This document shows, one piece after another, positions 12,866 through 15,457 of a stretch of DNA of 15,457 nucleotides. The DNA is from an uncultured Ruminococcus sp. (GTDB taxonomy: Bacteria; Bacillota; Clostridia; Oscillospirales; CAG-272): positions 1-15,457 of the forward strand of contig CADCPG010000015.1 of NCBI GenBank assembly GCA_902803255.1, read 5' to 3'. The translations under genes were made by a program, and so were the position numbers. Within the stretch, counting starts at the first letter, position 1. Each line of letters begins with the position of its first letter. The notes beneath the pieces are model-generated. The model was not told the origin of the DNA, did no database searches, and was given only the letters and a program-made list of their open reading frames with translations.

Positions 12866-15325
12866 TCACTGTCCGCCGGCGTTCCCGTATACCTCCGCCG
12901 CGTATCTGACAGTCGACATCGCGTCGGGGGAATACCTGTCGGCTCCTGTCATCTTTGCGTATTCGGCCGTGAGCACGGCACCTCCGACGACGGTCTTTAC
13001 ACCGGGGCAGCGCTCTTTCAGCATACGCACGGTACGCTCCATCGACGGAACGGTGGTCGTCATGAGAGCCGAGAGCCCGACGAGCTTCGCGCCGCTCTCC
13101 TCCGCCGCGAGGCATACCCTCTCCGGCGGGACGTTCTTTCCGAGATCGATGACCTCGTATCCGTAGCTGCGGAGCATCACTCCGACGATATTCTTTCCGA
13201 TGTCGTGTATGTCGCCCTCGACGGTCGCGAGGACTACCTTGCCGGCGCTCCCGCGCCTCTGCCCGCCGGGACGCTTCTCCATGAAGTCGGTGATCACGCC
13301 CAGCGCGGCGATCGCGGCGTCGGCCGCGGCGAGCAGACCGGGCAGGAAGATAAGCGATTTCTCAAAATCCGAACCCACCCTGTCGAGCGCTGGGATCACC
13401 TCGTCGGTTATGACCTTCTGCGGATCGCGTTCGGCGCACAGCTTCTCAGCTTCCGCGCGTGCGGCGGACGGCATGCCGCATATCACGGCTTCCTTCAGCG
13501 TCAGGCCCCCGGGGCCCGGGTGCGCCGCGGTCTGATCCCTGCTTCCGTCAGACGCCGAGACGGCAAAAGCCTCCTCGTCGGCGGCGGCGCTTTCCGGGTC
13601 TTTCGCGAAGCGCATCATCGGAGCGCAGTAGGGGTTCATGATGGCGGCGTCAAGTCCCGCCGCGGCGGCGGAGCGCAGGAATCCGTAGTTCACTCTCTCC
13701 CTGTCGGGAAGGCCGAAGGATATGTTGGACACGCCGAGAGAAGTCAGCACTCCGAGTTCGGACTTTATCAGTCTCAGCGCCGCGAGCGTCTTCTCGGCGG
13801 CGAGGCTGTCAGCGCCGAGAGTCAGGGCGAGCGGATCGACGATGATCCTCTCTCTGCCTATACCGTATTCCGCCGCCCGGCAGACGATCCTCCGGGCGAT
13901 CTCCAGCCTTCCCTCGGGCGAGTCGGGTATCCCTTCGCCGTCGAGAGTCAGCGCGATGACTGTCCCGCCGTATTTCGCGGCGAGCGGAAGGATACCGGAC
14001 ATCGACTCTTCACTTCCGTTCACGGAATTGATGAGAGGCAGGCCGTCGTAGATCCGCAATGCCGCCTCCATTGCGGCTGGAGAGGAGGTGTCGATCTGCA
14101 GCGGCAGATGACAGACCTTCTGGACGTCCTCCACCGTCTTGCGGAGGACGGCCGGCTCGTCGATGCCGGGGATCCCGACGTTGACGTCGAGTATGTCGGC
14201 GCCGAGAGATGCCTGCGACAGCGCCTCGGAAACGGCGTAGTCGCCGTCGCCGGCGAGCAGCGCCTCTCTGAAACGCTTCTTTCCGGTCGGGTTTATCCTC
14301 TCGCCTATGACGGCGACGCCGGAAGAGGTACGCACGGCATATCCGGGGCCGGAGCAGCCGCCGTCACCGCCACCGAAGACAAATATCTCCGACCGGCTCG
14401 ATATCCTGCACCTCACATTCTTCTCACGCGCCGCCGGCCTTATATCCGAGAGCGCCGAACGAAGCGCCTTTATGTGCTCGGGCGTCGTGCCGCAGCACCC
14501 GCCGAGCAGTACGGCGCCACGCCTTGCGATCTCAGTCATCGTTTCGGAGAATTCTCCGGGACCGCAGTCGTATACCGCCCTGCCGCTCCGGCCGGCGGAG
14601 GGAAGCCCCGCGTTGGGGTTCACGCATACCGGTATGTTCACCGAATCCAGCACCGACGGCAGGATGTCGAGCATCGAGCCCGGCCCGAACGAGCAGTTCA
14701 TTCCGACAGCGTCGGCTCCGAGGCCCTCGAGTGCCGCAGACATGACCGACGCAGGAGTCCCGGTGAAGCTCCTCCCGTCCTTTCCGTATGCGCAGGTGAC
14801 GACGGCCGGAAGATCGCAGTTCTCCTTCACGGCAAGGAGCGCGGCCCTGACCTCGGAAAGATCGCCGAAGGTCTCGAGCAGTATGAGGTCGTATCCGCCG
14901 GCAGCGACGGCTGCCCTCACGGACGCCGCGAAGACCTCATATGCGCCGTCGAAGGTGATGTCGCTCCCGACGAGCCTGCCGCAGGGGCCGATGTCGTACG
15001 CCGCGTAAACTTCCCTTCCGGCAAGCTCTGACGCACGCCTGATGTTCCGCAGCCCGGCCGCGGCCATTCGGTCGACGGTGATCCCCCCGCCGTCCGGGTA
15101 GTTCAGGCTGTTCGCCCCGAAGGTGTTCGATTTGATGATATCGGCTCCCGCCTCGATGTAGCTCCGGTGTATGCCGCAAACGGCGTCGGGGCGTGTTATC
15201 CCCCACACCTCCGGAGCGACGCCTGCGGGAAGTCCGCGGCTGTGCAGGAGGGTGCCCGTCGCGCCGTCGAAAAGAAGGAAGCCTTTTCCCTCGCACCCGG
15301 CAAGAGCTGTCCTGAAGTCTTTCAC
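12866..15325 (-). CDS. metH: Cobalamin-dependent methionine synthase, short form without reactivation domain
   Basis: MetH transfers a methyl group from 5-methyl-tetrahydrofolate via cobalamin to homocysteine, giving methionine. The 819 residues contain the homocysteine domain (about 1-295) with FDGATGTLL (19-27) and zinc ligands C211, C277 and C278 (MNCS, GGCCGTTPEH). The pterin domain (about 335-600) begins at GERINPTGKKRF (341-352). A helical cap follows (about 610-690), then the B12 domain (about 695-819) with D705-I-H707-D-I-G710, whose histidine ligates cobalt, and S752 in GLSALMTTT. The protein ends there: the AdoMet-binding activation domain of the roughly 1200-residue enterobacterial enzyme is missing, as in Thermotoga-type MetH. 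The GTG start overlaps the metF stop (GTGA), and an in-frame TGA three codons upstream excludes longer starts. Confidence 0.96.
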   Translation of the reverse strand: MKDFRTALAGCEGKGFLLFDGATGTLLHSRGLPAGVAPEVWGITRPDAVCGIHRSYIEAGADIIKSNTFGANSLNYPDGGGITVDRMAAAGLRNIRRASELAGREVYAAYDIGPCGRLVGSDITFDGAYEVFAASVRAAVAAGGYDLILLETFGDLSEVRAALLAVKENCDLPAVVTCAYGKDGRSFTGTPASVMSAALEGLGADAVGMNCSFGPGSMLDILPSVLDSVNIPVCVNPNAGLPSAGRSGRAVYDCGPGEFSETMTEIARRGAVLLGGCCGTTPEHIKALRSALSDIRPAAREKNVRCRISSRSEIFVFGGGDGGCSGPGYAVRTSSGVAVIGERINPTGKKRFREALLAGDGDYAVSEALSQASLGADILDVNVGIPGIDEPAVLRKTVEDVQKVCHLPLQIDTSSPAAMEAALRIYDGLPLINSVNGSEESMSGILPLAAKYGGTVIALTLDGEGIPDSPEGRLEIARRIVCRAAEYGIGRERIIVDPLALTLGADSLAAEKTLAALRLIKSELGVLTSLGVSNISFGLPDRERVNYGFLRSAAAAGLDAAIMNPYCAPMMRFAKDPESAAADEEAFAVSASDGSRDQTAAHPGPGGLTLKEAVICGMPSAARAEAEKLCAERDPQKVITDEVIPALDRVGSDFEKSLIFLPGLLAAADAAIAALGVITDFMEKRPGGQRRGSAGKVVLATVEGDIHDIGKNIVGVMLRSYGYEVIDLGKNVPPERVCLAAEESGAKLVGLSALMTTTVPSMERTVRMLKERCPGVKTVVGGAVLTAEYAKMTGADRYSPDAMSTVRYAAEVYGNAGGQ

Positions 15326-15457
15326 TGCCGCTCACGCTTTCCGCAGCGGCCAGAGGCCGTGCCGTCCGCGGGGATCATCGACATATAAGCGTCATGTATC
15401 CTGCCCGCGACGTACGCGCTGTTCATCGTATAGAGGTGTATACGCTTCACGCCGGCC
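15322..15457 (-). CDS. metF: Methylenetetrahydrofolate reductase, C-terminal end only
   Basis: Only about 44 codons are inside the window. They begin AGVKRIHLYTMNSAYVAGRI, and the GVxxIHxYTMN block is the signature of the last barrel strand of MetF/MTHFR, which makes 5-methyl-tetrahydrofolate for MetH. The remaining 24 residues are polar and poorly conserved. The TGA stop (complement of 15322-15324) overlaps the GTG of metH by the four bases GTGA, implying translational coupling. The name rests on one motif plus the neighbouring metH. Confidence 0.85.
   Translation of the reverse strand, partial: AGVKRIHLYTMNSAYVAGRIHDAYMSMIPADGTASGRCGKRERQ

Noticed and set aside
13205..15031. Long plus-strand open frame opposite metH
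   Set aside because: It is arginine-, glycine- and aspartate-rich low-complexity translation typical of the antisense of GC-rich coding DNA, with no recognisable domain, while the minus strand encodes complete MetH.
15326..15457. SAM riboswitch or T-box controlling metH
   Set aside because: The DNA upstream of metH is metF coding sequence; any such leader would lie beyond the right edge.

Overview
The window looks like a chromosomal segment of a GC-rich member of the Bacillota, probably an uncultured clostridial lineage. The reasons are the ylxM-ffh-rpsP-khpA order typical of Gram-positive bacteria, sigma-A-type promoters with TTGACA/TATAAT boxes 17 bp apart, strong AGGAGG-type ribosome sites, and a short MetH without a reactivation domain. 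Of the 13 stop codons visible, 12 are TGA, one is TAG and none is TAA. No mobile element, CRISPR array, tRNA or rRNA was seen.

Layout. (1) 1-2202, minus strand: argC then argJ (argJ cut by the left edge), an arginine/ornithine biosynthesis operon read leftward from a near-perfect promoter with a likely ArgR box at its start point. (2) 2310-3822, minus strand: a stand-alone CPA2 cation:proton antiporter with its own promoter, a leader of about 130 nt rich in palindromes, and a terminator. (3) 3877-6381, plus strand: a consensus promoter overlapped at its start point by a 7+7 bp dyad, then ylxM, ffh, rpsP and khpA (protein targeting and ribosome/RNA functions), closed by a strong two-way terminator. 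(4) 6389-10873: a Gfo/Idh/MocA oxidoreductase (minus) and an AP-endonuclease-2-type TIM-barrel isomerase/epimerase (plus) diverge from facing promoters. The plus arm continues into glpK and a YhhN/TMEM86-type lysoplasmalogenase and ends at a second two-way terminator. (5) 10908-15457, minus strand: metF (only its 3' end), metH and dxs, read leftward.

How the genes work together. metF and metH overlap by four bases and form the methyl-tetrahydrofolate to methionine step; dxs, the entry enzyme of the MEP isoprenoid pathway, is appended downstream. glpK and yhhN may share glycerol and ether-lipid backbone turnover, but that is inference. The oxidoreductase/TIM-barrel pair looks like a small sugar- or cyclitol-modifying module of unknown substrate.

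Most of the window is ordinary core metabolism. I do not see a clear new multi-gene system. The points most worth a second look are a divergent Dxs with two active-site substitutions, the dyad on the ylxM-ffh promoter, the structured antiporter leader, a GlpK that appears to lack both known control sites, and the glpK-yhhN linkage.
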